Assembly (NCBI GenBank): GCA_039566865.1
Contig: CM076948.1
Span: forward strand, 21,339,001 to 21,403,000
Origin: Aurelia coerulea
Lineage: Eukaryota > Cnidaria > Scyphozoa > Semaeostomeae > Ulmaridae
DNA: 64,000 nucleotides
Direction of reading: 5' to 3'
Positions 34,301 through 46,607 of the stretch are shown here, one piece after another. Each line of letters begins with the position of its first letter. Position 1 is the stretch's first letter. A program made the translations under genes and the position numbers. The notes under the pieces were generated by a model. It was not told where the DNA came from. It worked only from the letters and a program-made list of their open reading frames with translations, and ran no database searches.

Positions 34301-34626
34301 CTGCATATAGAAGAACTTGAAACAGAGTTGAGCAGTCCCATTCTTGGCTTAAACCTTCTTTAAATTTGTCTTTCGTTTCTTTCTTTAAGTAAGACTTTGT
34401 CTTAGATGGGATCTTCTTCAGCAAGGTATCACCACTTGTTGGGGAATCATCCCAATCCAGATTATACTTGCATTTCCATTTATCTTTGAAAAATGATCGT
34501 AACTGTGCTGGTATTTCCTTGTAAACCAATTTTGAAACTCTGAAGAAATTCTCTTCTTCGTGGGGAATCTCCATTCTATCCTTTATGGATCCTTTGATAT
34601 TCGAAATTGGAACTACAAATTGGCAC
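34301..34626 (-). CDS. Exon of a DZIP3-like (HEPN-type) domain protein
   Basis: The exon is bounded by an acceptor (TTTCCCTCGCAG just above 34626) and a donor (GCAG/GTATCAG at 34301/34300), 326 nt, open throughout. It encodes ENFFRVSKLVYKEIPAQLRS, FFKDKWKCKYNLDWDDSPTS, GDTLLKKI and FKEGLSQEWDCSTLFQVLLY. The pattern LRxFFxxKW...WxDxxxSGxxLL...KxGxxxxWDxxxLFxxLLY resembles the N-terminal domain of DZIP3-like proteins, an expanded set in cnidarians often joined to NACHT/TPR modules and thought to act in innate immune or ubiquitin signalling. Family assignment is by pattern memory. Other exons of the gene were not identified with certainty. Confidence 0.65.
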
Positions 34627-34744
34627 CTGCGAGGGAAAATCAGATAAAAGTCACAGATTAGCAAGGATACATTTTGTAACACAACAGCATATGCTGCATT
34701 TGACTGCGATCCTAGACAAAGGAAATTCGCTCATAACCACCAAT

Positions 34745-34920
34745 GATTAAAAACAAACAAACAAACCAGCAAATTTTGACCTGAAACCAGGAGTGCAAAC
34801 TATCGCCTTTTGCACGCAAAAGGTTGCTTTTAAAAGAATTCACGAGTTTGCAATGAAAGTAGAAGGATAAATCTAAAGATAAGTTTCGCAGATTTTGTTT
34901 ATTTGATTCAAGAGCTGAGT
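34745..34920. repeat. Single arm related to the foldback at 37890-38475
   Basis: It shares the series AAACAAACAAA...GCAAACT.TCGCCTT.TGCACGC.AAA....TTTTAA..GAA...GAAAG.AGAAGG.TAAATCTAAAG with 37980-38105. Only one arm is seen here. The region from 34921 to 35475 holds no recognised feature. Confidence 0.5.
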
Positions 34921-35475
34921 AGTAATTGTTCCATTTTAAACTTTATTGATGCAAGACTTCCAATGCCTTCTGCTGTCACGAAGTTGGAGGTGGCATTAGT
35001 AAACCATTTTCCCGCAATTTTTGTGAACAACTAGGCCGATACTCTTTTATTGAGCAACTTTTGCAGTGTGACTAAATTGTGTGGAATCTGAAGGGCGTTC
35101 CAAAAGGGTGATACACCTCTATTCTTTTCAACAAACTTGCGACTTAGTTGTACTTTCTTATTCAATGTCGTATTTGCATGTAACGAAGGGGGGCCAGGCT
35201 ATCGAAATGACGGATTATCCAAATGATTGCTCACTCATATGAAATAGAAGCAAAGAAAAGACTTGTAGCACAACATTAGAATGGATTAAATTTGTATTAC
35301 CTTCTTAAAATTAGAGTTCACATTCTTCATTTTTCAATTGGTTTCTCCTTAAATATTTGTAAAGTAGTTGTAGCAAACAGATGAAGAGCCACTCTGTGGA
35401 GATACGGGTTTGATTTCATTATTGTTATCATTATTAATTATAACAGAGTTGATCTAGATGCCTTGCTTGCTTATA

Positions 35476-36493
35476 GAGTGGTGTCGCCCATTATGCCCAT
35501 GTCGTCGCGAAGTTCTGAGTTAGATCCAAAGAGAGCAATTAATGAAAAAACCAAATAGCCAGATTATATCACCAACTAATGGAAAAAAAAGATCTCAGAG
35601 TATTGATTTTTTACGTAAACTCTTTATACTGATTTTAGAGGATTTTAAAGAAGGGGGTAAAAACGTCGTTTTCTTCTAGCGTCGCCCATTATGGCCGCAG
35701 GAGAAACAATGAACACTGCTCTCCGGTAAAAAGTTTTAATAAGAAAAACAGCTTTAATTAATCTTCTTTGTTTATCATTTGGTACTTTAAACCCAAAAAT
35801 ATCAATAAGAATTAACCTAAACTTCGAGGTTTGGCAATTGAAATACATGCTTCGAGTTGTTCTAAATCCTGCCTTATCTCTTGTGCATGGATGGATGAGT
35901 TTTGGCATAGTTTCTAAAATGACAATAGACTTGATATAATGCTGAATTTTTTTGGGTTTCGATTATTGTCAAGTCAGTAAGTAAGATTTTAAACCAAATT
36001 GGTGTTTTCTTGCATTTTAATAGTTTGAAGCGATTGGAAACTTCTCTGGTAAACTGATGGGCATAATGGGTGACGAAAATAGCAATTAGCAGCATTCAGA
36101 CTTTATAACCTTAAATCTGAATCAGAAGTCACTTTGATTTGGTTTCATTGTAGATTTCCTCTCAAGAGACAGGACTTCTGAAAAATCAAAGCATATTTGA
36201 AAAATTTCAAACCGCAAGGTGCCGAGCGAACGAAAAAGAAGGAAGGAATGTAAATAGAATCATGAAATTTGCAATACTTGAAAGAATCAATTAGAGATAT
36301 GCACAAACCATCTCGTCGGGTTTCAATGCAAATGAACTGAAACTTCAGTGAAGGTCAAATTATGATAAAACAGATGTCAGCGAAGATTTTCCGCGCAATT
36401 GCAATTTCATTACTAGTCGTCAGTCCCCTGAAATTTAATTTCTCTTGCTAGCCGGCCATAATGGGCGACCGGCCATAATGGGCGACACTACTG
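35476..36493. mobile_element. 1.0-kb TA-flanked TIR element
   Basis: The left end GAGTGGTGTCGCCCATTATG and the right end CATAATGGGCGACACTACTG are inverted, with TA outside (35474-35475 and 36494-36495). The CGCCCATTATGGC word recurs inside in inverted positions (35681 and about 36060), so the arms are longer with decay. Consistent with a mariner-type nonautonomous element. It lies about 150 bp upstream of the CAP gene start. Confidence 0.82.
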
Positions 36494-36645
36494 TAGTTAA
36501 CAATAAATAAAAAAAGAGGCTACTTGCGTGAAAATTCTCGATCTATCGTAGATCTTCACTATCTAAGGACCAGTTTTCAGGCTTGTTGATCTTATTCATT
36601 GTTATTTTTTCTTAGGTAAAAATTTACAAATCATCCACAGAAACG

Positions 36646-36715
36646 ATGGCAGAGAAAGTTTTCTTTGCTGCGCTATTTGGACTATGCCTTGGCATCATCA
36701 CATCAGTTGAATCCG
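36646..36715 (+). CDS. CAP-superfamily secreted protein, exon 1 (signal peptide)
   Basis: Starts at ATG 36646. It encodes a 23-residue leader with a basic/polar start (MAEK) and a hydrophobic core VFFAALFGLCLGIIT, ending VES: a signal peptide for secretion. The donor ATCCG/GTATGT is at 36715/36716, phase 1. The split codon G+AT joined to exon 2 at 53729 gives Asp and an unbroken frame. The ORF continuing past the donor is intron. Intron 1 is about 17.0 kb and filled with transposons. The 5' UTR is not delimited. Confidence 0.82.
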
Positions 36716-37237
36716 GTATGTATCAGTTATCATCGTTTCCTGACAACGAAATCATTGAATTGTCACAACGGTGCTTTCTTGTAACTTTGGTCGAATCCGG
36801 TATCAACCCAATACGGGACCTCGTTGTCAATTCTATGAGCCTCCCGTTCATCTGGTGCACTGCGCAGTGGATACAAAAACAAACAGTGAAACTAGCCTCA
36901 CTACACAAGGAACCTCAACATACGCTCATCTCACTGAATTAAATCGATGTTGTTGTTGTCACTATAGCATCCACCATACAAAAATGCAGTTAGTCTGCAG
37001 TGGAACCCCTCCAGAGCACATCAAAGCGTTTCCAAGTAAGCAGGACCCCAACCCCCATCCGATATGAAATGAAAACGGTAGGGTAAGACGACGGCGTAAT
37101 GTGAACTACACGCGAACTACCCGGGATTCCTTATTTTCTCACATGAACATGAAGTCGGATAAAGAAGACCTTTTCATTCTCATTTCCTTCATTTAATAAC
37201 GTTCAGAAAGTCATAATTTACAGTATCAGGTTGTGTT

Positions 37238-37732
37238 TAGCCTGTGTTCCAGACCACTTGGAAAGGAAAGTGGTCTGTGTAACCAAGCACTAATCCGTGT
37301 TCAGACGATGAATTGTATTGCGAAATATTTAAGGGCATTCTTTCACGGATCTGATTGGCTGCAATGAAGTCAGTGATCAACACAACGGATGTCTTTGTGA
37401 ACATGTGTGTTTGAAACAAACCAGGGTGGCTGATCGTTATCACTTTGCACGGGCGTAAAAACTCAGTTAGCAGGCATTCAAATCTCCTATTCTTTCATCG
37501 TAAAAAGTCAATAGGATTAGCAGACATTGAAATTTTCTATTCTTTGTATTGTAATGTGAGTTCTTCACATGAGACAGGCTTTTCCTTTTGATAACAAAAC
37601 AAATAGTGATTATGCGAATTATTAGTTGCATATATTAATTTTTCTTCAGATTCCGAAGAAAATTTGTGAACACGGATTAGTGCTTGGTTACACAGACCAC
37701 TTTCCTTCTCAAGTGTTCTGGAACACAGGCTA
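37238..37732. mobile_element. 495-bp MITE, family member 2 of 2
   Basis: TAGCCTGTGTTCCAGACCAC at the left and the inverse at the right. The flanks are GTTGTGTT (37230-37237) and GCTGTGTT (37733-37740), an 8-bp duplication with one mismatch. It shares its sequence and layout with 30175-30672. It sits in intron 1 of the CAP gene. Confidence 0.9.
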
Positions 37733-37889
37733 GCTGTGTTTTGAAGATACAGAAAAATATTGTAATACAAGCTAAATCCTCCAAAAATTTGAAAGCCATG
37801 GCTTGACTTTTCATCCATTTAGTCCAATCATTTTATTGGGATTTGAAGAGTGCCTAGGGGTCAACAGCCATCCGTGGTTGATCCAACAA

Positions 37890-38475
37890 AGGCAGATTTG
37901 TAATACAATTGATTGATTGACATCTCAATTTAAGCAATTAGCGACTGCATACAAAGGATATTCTCTCAACCAGTAATTCAAAACAAACAAAGCCGCAAAA
38001 ATTTCCCCGAAACTTGTAGGGCAAACTTTCGCCTTGTGCACGCGAAATGTGGTTTTTAAGAGAAGCTGTATGCTTTTAACGAAAGAAGAAGGGTAAATCT
38101 AAAGCTCTGCCAGGCGGATTTTGCTAAATTTGATTCAGAAGCCGAGCAGAAGGCATTGTAATTCTCGCATAATTAGGGCTTAAATGAAACGATTACAAAA
38201 AAGCTCCTAAATCAAATAAACAAGATTCGCCTTATAGAATTTTAGATTTACCCTTCTTCTTTCACTATAAGCACATAACTTCTCTTAAAAACCACCTTTC
38301 GCTTGCACAAGGCGAGAATTTGCCCTACTATTTTCGGGGCAACTTTTTCTGCTTTGTTTGATTTACTGGTTGAGAGAATTTCCTTTGCCTGCAGTCGCAA
38401 ATCGCCTTGAATTGAGGTGTCAATCAAATGCAACTGTTGCTATTGTATTACAAAATCTGCCCTTATCCATTGAAA
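37890..38475. repeat. Foldback element, about 200-bp arms
   Basis: Left-arm words (AGATTTGTAATACAATTGATT, GCGACTGCA.ACAAAGGA, CTCTCAACCAGTAATTCAAA, GATTTACCCTTCTTC as the inverse) reappear inverted at 38245-38465. It ends next to element B at 38515. A related single arm lies at 34745-34920. Confidence 0.68.
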
Positions 38476-38514
38476 CAAGAAATTGCACGCCGCAAATGTT
38501 GACTGATCCTGAGA

Positions 38515-41500
38515 AAGATAGGCACTAAATCCTTACTGGCTGACAAAATTGACACGTGACACGCCCTAAACCAATCAAATGGAACCGACAACCAACCGGG
38601 AAATTTGAAATGTCACATTTTAGGCCACTTTTTTGGATTTTAGGCCGCTTTTGGACTATTTTATTACCCTTCACAAAAATATAAATCGACAGAAGGAGCA
38701 TGAAGATTTTTAAAAAATTTCTTCACAGACCTGTTCCCAATACTCTAATACACAGTTAATCATCGTCGCTACAAATTATTTCAAAATTTGGAGAAATGCC
38801 AACGTTTTGAATTTGACCTCATTGACCTCACTGTGGTTTGCCATAGTAAAGATTTCAGCAATGGCTGAAACGTATGCACATGGAGAATAGATACTTTGCT
38901 TCGAAGGTCTTATTCTGTGTGTTTAAGTATCTCCAAAACTCTTCAAAAGATGTCAAATTTAGAGCAGTATCTGGAGTTTTTTTCAGTTTTAAATTAAAAT
39001 AGATACATCAAAGAATTAATGCTGAGGGGTAGGATGAACAACAGGAAAAGTGAACTTTACGGGCCTAACAAAACACCGCACCGTCGTTATAAATTAGAGA
39101 CGAATTTAACAGGTACTTACTTTTCTATCTCGCAAGAAGAGGACCACAAACTGAAAATGTGAACATACAATTCCAATGAACTTTGAATCAATAACAAATA
39201 TATGACTTTGCTCAAGAATGGCAAGAGCTGTAACATCCAACGTGGCCAGAACAAACGATTTCGTGATGTCCTCTTCGATAACCAAACCCTTGCTCCCAAT
39301 AGTTTATCCAACTCTGCTCTCATCGTTACGAGATCGTAAGAATGGGAATCGTCAATAACATTAGCCAAAACCTCTTATAATTCATCAATCGTGTGCCTTG
39401 CTTTTGGTGCAAGAAATGGCTTTCGTTTCGTCCTCAGTGTAGCAGGTACATGAAATAGATATGAAATGCTGTTGCTGACTTCAATGTACGTAAGAATAAA
39501 ATAACAAACGGAAGAAATGTACATGTTGTTTTAGATATGAAAAATATATTGGCCACTTCATCAAAATAACATTTGAAATACTATTTTTAAAGCTCCTTCA
39601 TATCAATTTCATTTTTTGAGCGGATATCAAAAGAAAAATATCTAACTTTCGACTATTTGCATTTGAAGGGGATTTGAGGTCATCCATTAGAAACTTTCCC
39701 TTTTTTTATGGCCAAACAACACAGCAGCACTGAGCAAAGCTGGACATTTGTATGGCACTTTGTAGACTCACAAGGACGTAGGAAGCATCACAAACTTGGG
39801 GGGGGGGGGGGAGCATGGCACTTCAAGGGCACATTTTTCATTAAGCTAAAGGGGCACTTCCTGAAAATAGGAAGGGTACTTCTTGTTTATTGAAAACTCT
39901 GGGGGGGGCACATGCCCCCAGTACCTCCTGGTTCATACATCTCTGTAGACTCGTGGAAGCATACACATATTTTCTGGAAGATGGTAAAACTTTGACCCAC
40001 TCCAACATTCAAGATTTTAATATTTTGTTGATCTGAGAGCCCCTGAGAGCTCAACTTCTTGAAACTTCTTGAAACTTTTTGAAACTTCTTGAGTTTCCTG
40101 CCATGCAAATAGCCCAGAATAATTAAAATTAAGAATATTGGAGAGTACAGTTTCTGTTTTTCTCTTTTTTCGGTTGGGCTTCTTTTGCCAAAAACTAAGA
40201 TCTTGGCATGGCATGACTTCATAACATTGGAGATCTCCTGCCGATGGAATGTTGCCTCTTGTAGAAACTCTTATGGAACTTGTTTGCACTCGGTGTGTAC
40301 TCAGATAATAAGAATTTTTAAGAAACTTTCGATATTGTCTCAAAGTTTTATTATCTTACAGAAAATGTATGCATGCTTCCATGAGTCTACAAAGTGCCAT
40401 AGAAATGTCCTGCTTTACTCGATGCTGCCGTGTTGTTTGACCGTAAAGGTGGAGTACCTAATGGATTACCTCAAATGCAAGTAGTCGAAAGATAGATATT
40501 TTTCTATGGATATCCGCACAAAACGTCAAATCGATATGAAGGAGCTTTAAAAATAGTATTTCAAATGTTATTTTGACGAAATGGCCAATATATTTTTCAT
40601 ATTTAAAACAAGATGTACATTTCTTCCGTTTGTTATTTTATTCTTACGCGCATTGAATCCAACATTTCAAATCTATTTCATGTACCTGCTACACCGAGGA
40701 CGAAACGAAAGCCTTTTCTTGCACCAAAAGCAAGGCGCACGATTGATAAATTTATAAGAGGTTTTGGCTAATGTAATTGCCGATTCCCATTCTTACGATC
40801 TCGTAACGGTGAGAGCAGAGTTGGATAAACTATTGGGAGCAAGGGTTTGGTTATCGAAGAGGACATCACGAAATCGTTTGTTCTGGCCACGTTGGATGTT
40901 ACAGCTCTTGCCATTCTTGAGCAAAGTCGTTATTTGTTATTGATTCAAAGTTCATTGGAATTGTATGTTCACATTTTCAGTTTGTGGTCCTCTTCTTGCG
41001 AGATAGAAAGGTAAGTACCTGTTAAATTCGTCTCTAATTTATAACGACGGTGCGGTGTTTTGTTAGGCCCGTAAAGTTCACTTTTCCTGTTGTTCATCCT
41101 ACCCCTCAGCATTAATTCTTTGATGTATCTATGTTAATTCAAAACTGAAAAATACTCCAGGTACTGCTCTAAATTTGACATCTTTTGAAGAGTTTTGGAG
41201 ATACTTAAACACACAGAATGAGACCTTCGAAGCAAAGTATCTATTCTCCATGTGCATACGTTTCAGCCATTGCTGAGATCTTTACTATGGCAAGCCACAG
41301 TGAGGTCAATGAGGTCAAATTCAAAACGTTGGCATTTCTCCAAATTTTGAAATAATTTGTAGCGACGATGATTAACTTTGTATTAGAGTATTGGGAACAG
41401 GTCTGTGAAGAAATTTTTTGAAAATCTTCATGCTCCTTCTGTCGATTTATATTTTGGTGAAGGGTGGTAAAATCGTCCAAAAGCGGCCTAAAATCCACAA

Positions 41501-41616
41501 AAGTGGCCTAAAATGTGACATTTCAAATTTCCCGGTTGGTTGTCGGTTCCATTTGATTGGTTTAGGGCGTGTCACGTGTCAATTTTGTCAGCCAGTAAGG
41601 ATTTAGTGCCTATCTT
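38515..41616. mobile_element. 3.1-kb long-inverted-repeat element B
   Basis: It starts AAGATAGGCACTAAATCCTT and ends with the inverse. The arms (38515 to about 39700 and about 40430 to 41616) are inverted copies, homologous to the outer parts of element A. Both arms carry the SYDLVTMRAELDK coding-like segment. The centre (39700-40430) holds G-run sequence (39799-39811) and repeated CTTCTTGAAACTT words at about 40050. No certain target duplication and no transposase was seen. Intron 1 of the CAP gene contains it. Confidence 0.82.
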
Positions 41617-42365
41617 TTTTCAGTTTCCTTTTCGGTATGGACTTCGCTAAATTTATGTGCTTCCTTCACAAACTGCGGTCTTCTTCGTGATTGACACCCA
41701 ATCACGAGTCTTTACTAGTAGACCCCTGCCCCTCTTTTCGATTGCTAGAACCATGTACAACACAGCATACGGTTGATTTTCAAAATGAAGGCCCCTCATA
41801 CCTTTGTTTCAAATTCCAAAAAGTCTCATTGCCGTATCTTTCTTCCTTCAAACAAAATATGCTTGTATCATTTCACTTTCTGTGTTTGAGGCTCTGTCTG
41901 TTCTCAAATCGATTCGAACGCATCTATGAAACCCTTCTGAAACTGTCTGGAAATGTCACCAAATGCATCAGGGGGTAAGCCAAGGGGTGAACCAAGTAGG
42001 GGACAGGGACAAAGTTTCCAGAAACAGATATATTCTTGATAAAACTTGACCAGCCATTTTCCTTTTGAGCATGTTTAAATGCCAAGAAACATATCTGCAG
42101 CAGTATTGGAGTGGAGACAGCATGACAATTCATGAATTAAACAATAAGAAACAAATTAAGAAACTTGCGATACTAAAATGCGAAAAATATCATGTTAAAC
42201 TGAGAAACCTTTAATACTATCGCCTGATCCAAAGTTCTCATTAGAAATAAGTGATACCTTTTAATTTTGTACAACAAAGATGACAACAACAAAAGAAGGG
42301 CCCTTAAAATCTTATTGAGGAGGTGGACAGGGTCCACGCAAAGTTTTTCTACATCAATAGAAATA

Positions 42366-42753
42366 CACTCATTTTTTTTATAAGAAACTGCTCATAAGAA
42401 ACGGTAGGCTCAATTTTTCGAAAGCTAAGAAACAACCCTACCTGAATTGAAAAAGCTAAGAAACTTTTGTAATTTTCAGTTTTAATTTTCCTATCACACT
42501 CAAAAAATATTTTGACATTGTACAGCTAAAGCAACTGTTTCGACATTATTTTGAGTGCGAATTGTGTTATTTACTCGTTTGAGAGACTTACTAAGTAATT
42601 TGGGAGCCCTTTAGACAAGACAAAATCAACTCTAAATTTCCCGCAATAAAAATATAAGAAACACGTAAGAAACTTTTGGTAGCAAAAGGACCCAAAAACT
42701 TAAGAAAATGCCTACCAGCCGCGGACCTTAGTTTCTTATAAAAAAAATGAGTG
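42366..42753. mobile_element. TAAGAAAC-type MITE, copy 1 (388 bp)
   Basis: CACTCATTTTTTTTATAAG at the left and the inverse at the right, TA outside (42364-42365 and 42754-42755). The interior has repeated AAGAAAC words and ACCCTACCTGAATTGAAAAA. Confidence 0.87.
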
Positions 42754-43438
42754 TATCTACCTCCTACCCTGATCCTCTCGTACACTCTTTCTTTATAAGA
42801 ATAATATTTATGAGAATATTCAGGCTTAGATTCATCCAACTTTTAAGAATATCATAAGAATATCGCTCAGCCTCAGCTGGCATATTTGTGTCTCATTTTT
42901 CATATTTTTTAGCAGTTGCCTGCTTTGCGATGTTTGTTATGGCTGCTTAAATTTATCTGTCGTTCCACCATTTCCTCGTACTATTTTTGCCTGGAACCAT
43001 ATCAGATTTGAAAAAAAAAACAAGAGTACTTTAATAATGTTTTCAGATTTATAGAGGCTGGAATTAATAGCATTCTTTTAAAAAAGGAGCGAATGTAGTT
43101 TCTGTTGGAAGAGTTGTTGAAGGATGCTAGAAATACGAGGTATCGGAGGGGTCAAATGCAGACGGGTTTGAATGAGAAGAGCAATTTCAAGTGATAGGAA
43201 ACGGCCTGCAAGAAATAGTCTAGAAATGGGGTTTAGTCAACTCTGATGAAGCTCCATTTGGGTTTATTGAATGTGCTCTTTTTTATAAGAATAATGTTCA
43301 TAAGAATATTCAGGCTCAGAATCATCCAATTTTTAAGAATTCTAGAAGAATATTGCTCAGCCTCCACTATTTATGTCTCAATTTTCAGCAGTTGCCTGTT
43401 TTGCGCTGTTCATAACAGAGAATAGCATGACTGACATA

Positions 43439-43825
43439 CACTCATTTTTCTTTATAAGAAGCCGATTATAAGAAACGGTAGGTTCAATTTTTGAAAGTTA
43501 AGAAACAACCCTACCTGAATTGAAAAAGCTAAAAACGTTTGTAATTTACAATTCTATTTTTCCTATCAACTCAAAATGTTTTGACAGTGTACAGTTATAG
43601 CAACTGTACTATTGACATTATTTTGAGTGCGAATTATGTTATTTACTTGTTTTTGAGATCTTACTAAGTAATTTGAGAGCTCAAAAAATACGTGTAACTG
43701 TACACTTCCATAAAAAAAGATAAGAAACTAGAAATCGTTTGTAGCGAAATTATTCTAAAATTTAAGAAACTACCTTCCAGCCCTGGGAACTTTAATCTCA
43801 TATTAAGTATACTCGAAAATGAGTG
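43439..43825. mobile_element. TAAGAAAC-type MITE, copy 2 (387 bp)
   Basis: CACTCATTTTTCTTTATAAG at the left, AAAATGAGTG at the right, TA outside (43437-43438 and 43826-43827). One base shorter than copy 1 and sharing the ACCCTACCTGAATTGAAAAA interior in the same orientation. Confidence 0.87.
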
Positions 43826-44604
43826 TACATTTCTTCGCAAATCTTTCTTTCTAACTTTCAGATTAAATTTTATTTGACCCTTTATTCAGCAAGAAGATAC
43901 TGAAATTTTCAAAACTTGAACTGATGCAACAAACAATACCCGTATTTCTTTTCATAAGAAACTAAGAATTTAAGCCAACTGAAAGCTTTTTAAAATCATC
44001 AGATTTTCAGTTCTTAGAGTTTCTTGTTAGTTTCTTAGAGATTCCACAACAATCGTCATATTTACTTCCTGCCCCACCCTAAACACTTCGAAACAAAGAT
44101 TGTTAAGCCCTGCTCAAATACCTTCCAAGAATACAGTAGCTACAGGCCGTTTCGTTGAAAAGTATGTGTTCGACAAAAAAGGCTAGAAAAGTCTAAGATC
44201 TGTTTCTTGAAATTTTGTCCCCTTTGTCACCCTCACCCCTTGGCTTTCCCCCTGTCGCATTTGGTTGACATTCCCAGACAGTTTCAGAAGGGTTTCCCAG
44301 GTGCGTTCGAATCGATTTGAGAACAGACAGAGCCTCAAACACAGAAAGTGAAATGATACAAGCGTATTTTGTTTGAAGGAAGAAAGATACGGCAATGAGA
44401 GTTTTTGGAATTTGAAACAAAGGTATGAGGGACCTTCATTTTGAAAATCAACCGTATTCTGTGTTGTACATGGTTCTAGCAATCGAAAAGAGGGGCAGGT
44501 GTCTACTAGTAAAGACTTGTGATTGGGTGTCAATCACGAAGAAGACCGCCGTTTGTGAAGGAAGCAAATAAATTTAGCGAAGTCCATACCGAAAAGGAAA
44601 CAGA

Positions 44605-46605
44605 AAATGCAAAACCCTATGTTCGAGGTAAGTGCTGTGTTATTTGCATGAAGTTTGATAAAAGTTTGAGCGAATAAGAGCCAGAACTAGATAGTACGCC
44701 GAGATGAAAGGAATGAAATATTTTGTTGAAACATGCGTTCGAAGAATCAAATTTTGCCCTACTTACCCATGATCCTTTTCTTTCTGTGAAGTGGTCTGTG
44801 AAGTGGTCTTTCGAAAACGCTAGCAACCAATCTCGTCCCCAGAGTGAGTTCGTTGCTCTACCTCTACTCTGGGATACAAGAGGCCGCTCGGCAATTTGAT
44901 TGGCTATTCGAAAACAATAGTAAAATCAGATTATAACTTGCTCCCATTCAAAAATGGCCTTTATTGAATCGGTAATTTCACAAAATCAATGGGGTGTATG
45001 GGGCAAGTGAGGAGTTTAAGAGGGGTAATGGACCACGGCGCATCCGAATTTCGGAGTTTCAGGAAATGTTGGGCTCATTATGACGTCATAACAGGGGGTT
45101 GAAAAATAAATGTTGCGATTTTCCGACCTGAGGTTACGTTTGGAGTCGATGCTCCATGGTTACAAGCCCGATTTCAAAACAAAAAAAGTTTTCAAGAGAC
45201 CATTCGTCTGCAAGTCTAATAACGTAATTTGGGGTTCAATATTGCCCCCAGAAGCAGAGCGCGCGCCCCCCAAAAATGGTGAATAATTTCGGCCTACCCC
45301 ATTTTACACCGTAACTCCGTTTTGCGAGGAGTAAACGGCCGCGGCATGTCAAAAATCAACGGAAAACTATATTCTTTCACTAAAACACTTTTAATCTCCA
45401 ATTTATCTCTAAAATTCGCCGAATAACGAGCCATTCTATTTTCAAAGCTGTGGGGGAAATTCTCGAAAATTTCAACTTAGGCCCTTTTTCCACCCAAATG
45501 GATCGTGCTCGTTTTCCTACTAAATGCACTTGCTAACCCCGGATTAATGATTAAATACCTTAAAAAGGGCTAAAATAGGGTCCTCAAAGTGTTTGTTTTT
45601 AATTTCTCAATTTATATACTTCAAAATTAGCGCTAGAGCAACGACCATTTTTCGTCGATTATCGTTGCCTAGCAAACTGCAAATCCATAATGGGGCGCAT
45701 CTTGCCATATATTGGCAAGATTGATGCCAAGTGTACCAGGGTGTTCTTTCGGCTTCGTGACCAGCGTATGACGTCAGAACACCCTGGGAACGAGGCTGGA
45801 CACTCACATAAATTCATGTGTTTTGTCCTCTTGGGAGAATGGAATCCCCTTGAATAGGCCATCGATACCAGGGGGAGGACTTGTTCGTCCTCCCAAAAGG
45901 ATAGCACGTGCTAAAGCGTCCGCAAGTCATTGCTGTAAGGCCATTTTAAGGCAGAAATGTAAGGGAAATTCGTTCATGATTTTGGACACGTTTTGAAGGT
46001 TTTTCGAAGAGGCTTTCTAACGAAAATCCCTCATAATTTCAAAACGGAATGGCCGATTTCAGTCAGGTAAATTACCATTAAACCATATATTTGCCGATAT
46101 CAATGTCTTGAAATCCAGGGAGCCGTGACCTTTCAAACGGGCATTCTTTTTTTCTGACTCACTCGGTACAAAGCAAAGTAAACTGTTGATAGCCTATTGA
46201 AATGAAGGAATTTGAATTCGGAGCTCCCCTGATGTCTTGATGATATGTGTCACGAAAATTGCACTATTTTGTGAAACGTATCTGCTGTGCAGTTTTGAAT
46301 TTCGTCAAGTCTATTGTTGACTTCAAGACTTTGCTTACACAAAGAGCTAAATCTATGGTTTCGAAGTGGAAACAAATTCGTCCTTTAAAGATTAGCTCTG
46401 GGACGTTCCTCACAATGGCACTGAGAGTGTTTTGAGTTCTAAGAAAATTTACCACTTACTGCTATTTAATAGACAAAACATAGTTAAATGTGATTGCGAA
46501 CAGAATAATTCTGGAAGCGAACATTTTCTTTATCAAATCAACACAGCGATTAGGCCAGAAATACATCCATCAAATCGCAATATATCCTACCAGGTGAGTC
46601 TGAGA
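44605..46605. other. No gene recognised; short hairpins
   Basis: Within the CAP intron. It contains a small hairpin CCAGGGTGTTCT...GAACACCCTGG (about 45727-45786) and a GGGGGAGGACTTGTTCGTCCTCC hairpin near 45870. No coding family was recognised among the short ORFs. Confidence 0.5.
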
Positions 46606-46607
46606 TA

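Larger units (their letters stand above)
41624..44600. mobile_element. 3.0-kb TIR element with about 400-bp inverted ends
   Basis: TTTCCTTTTCGGTATGGACT at 41624 is inverted at 44600. The arms 41624-42020 and 44200-44600 share the same ORF on opposite strands (41691-41978 and 44183-44533; includes PSFRLLEPCTTQ and LSGNV), which is probably chance or a relic. Two TAAGAAAC-type MITEs lie inside. It begins only 7 bases after element B ends. Confidence 0.8.

Noticed and set aside
36646..37067. Longer 98-aa frames continuing from or overlapping CAP exon 1
   Set aside because: The GTATGT donor at 36716 joins in exact phase to exon 2; the downstream frames have no family signal and lie in the intron.
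41691..44533. Inverted ORF pair containing PSFRLLEPCTTQ as genes
   Set aside because: Located in the TIR arms of the 41624-44600 element and not recognised; treated as repeat by-products.
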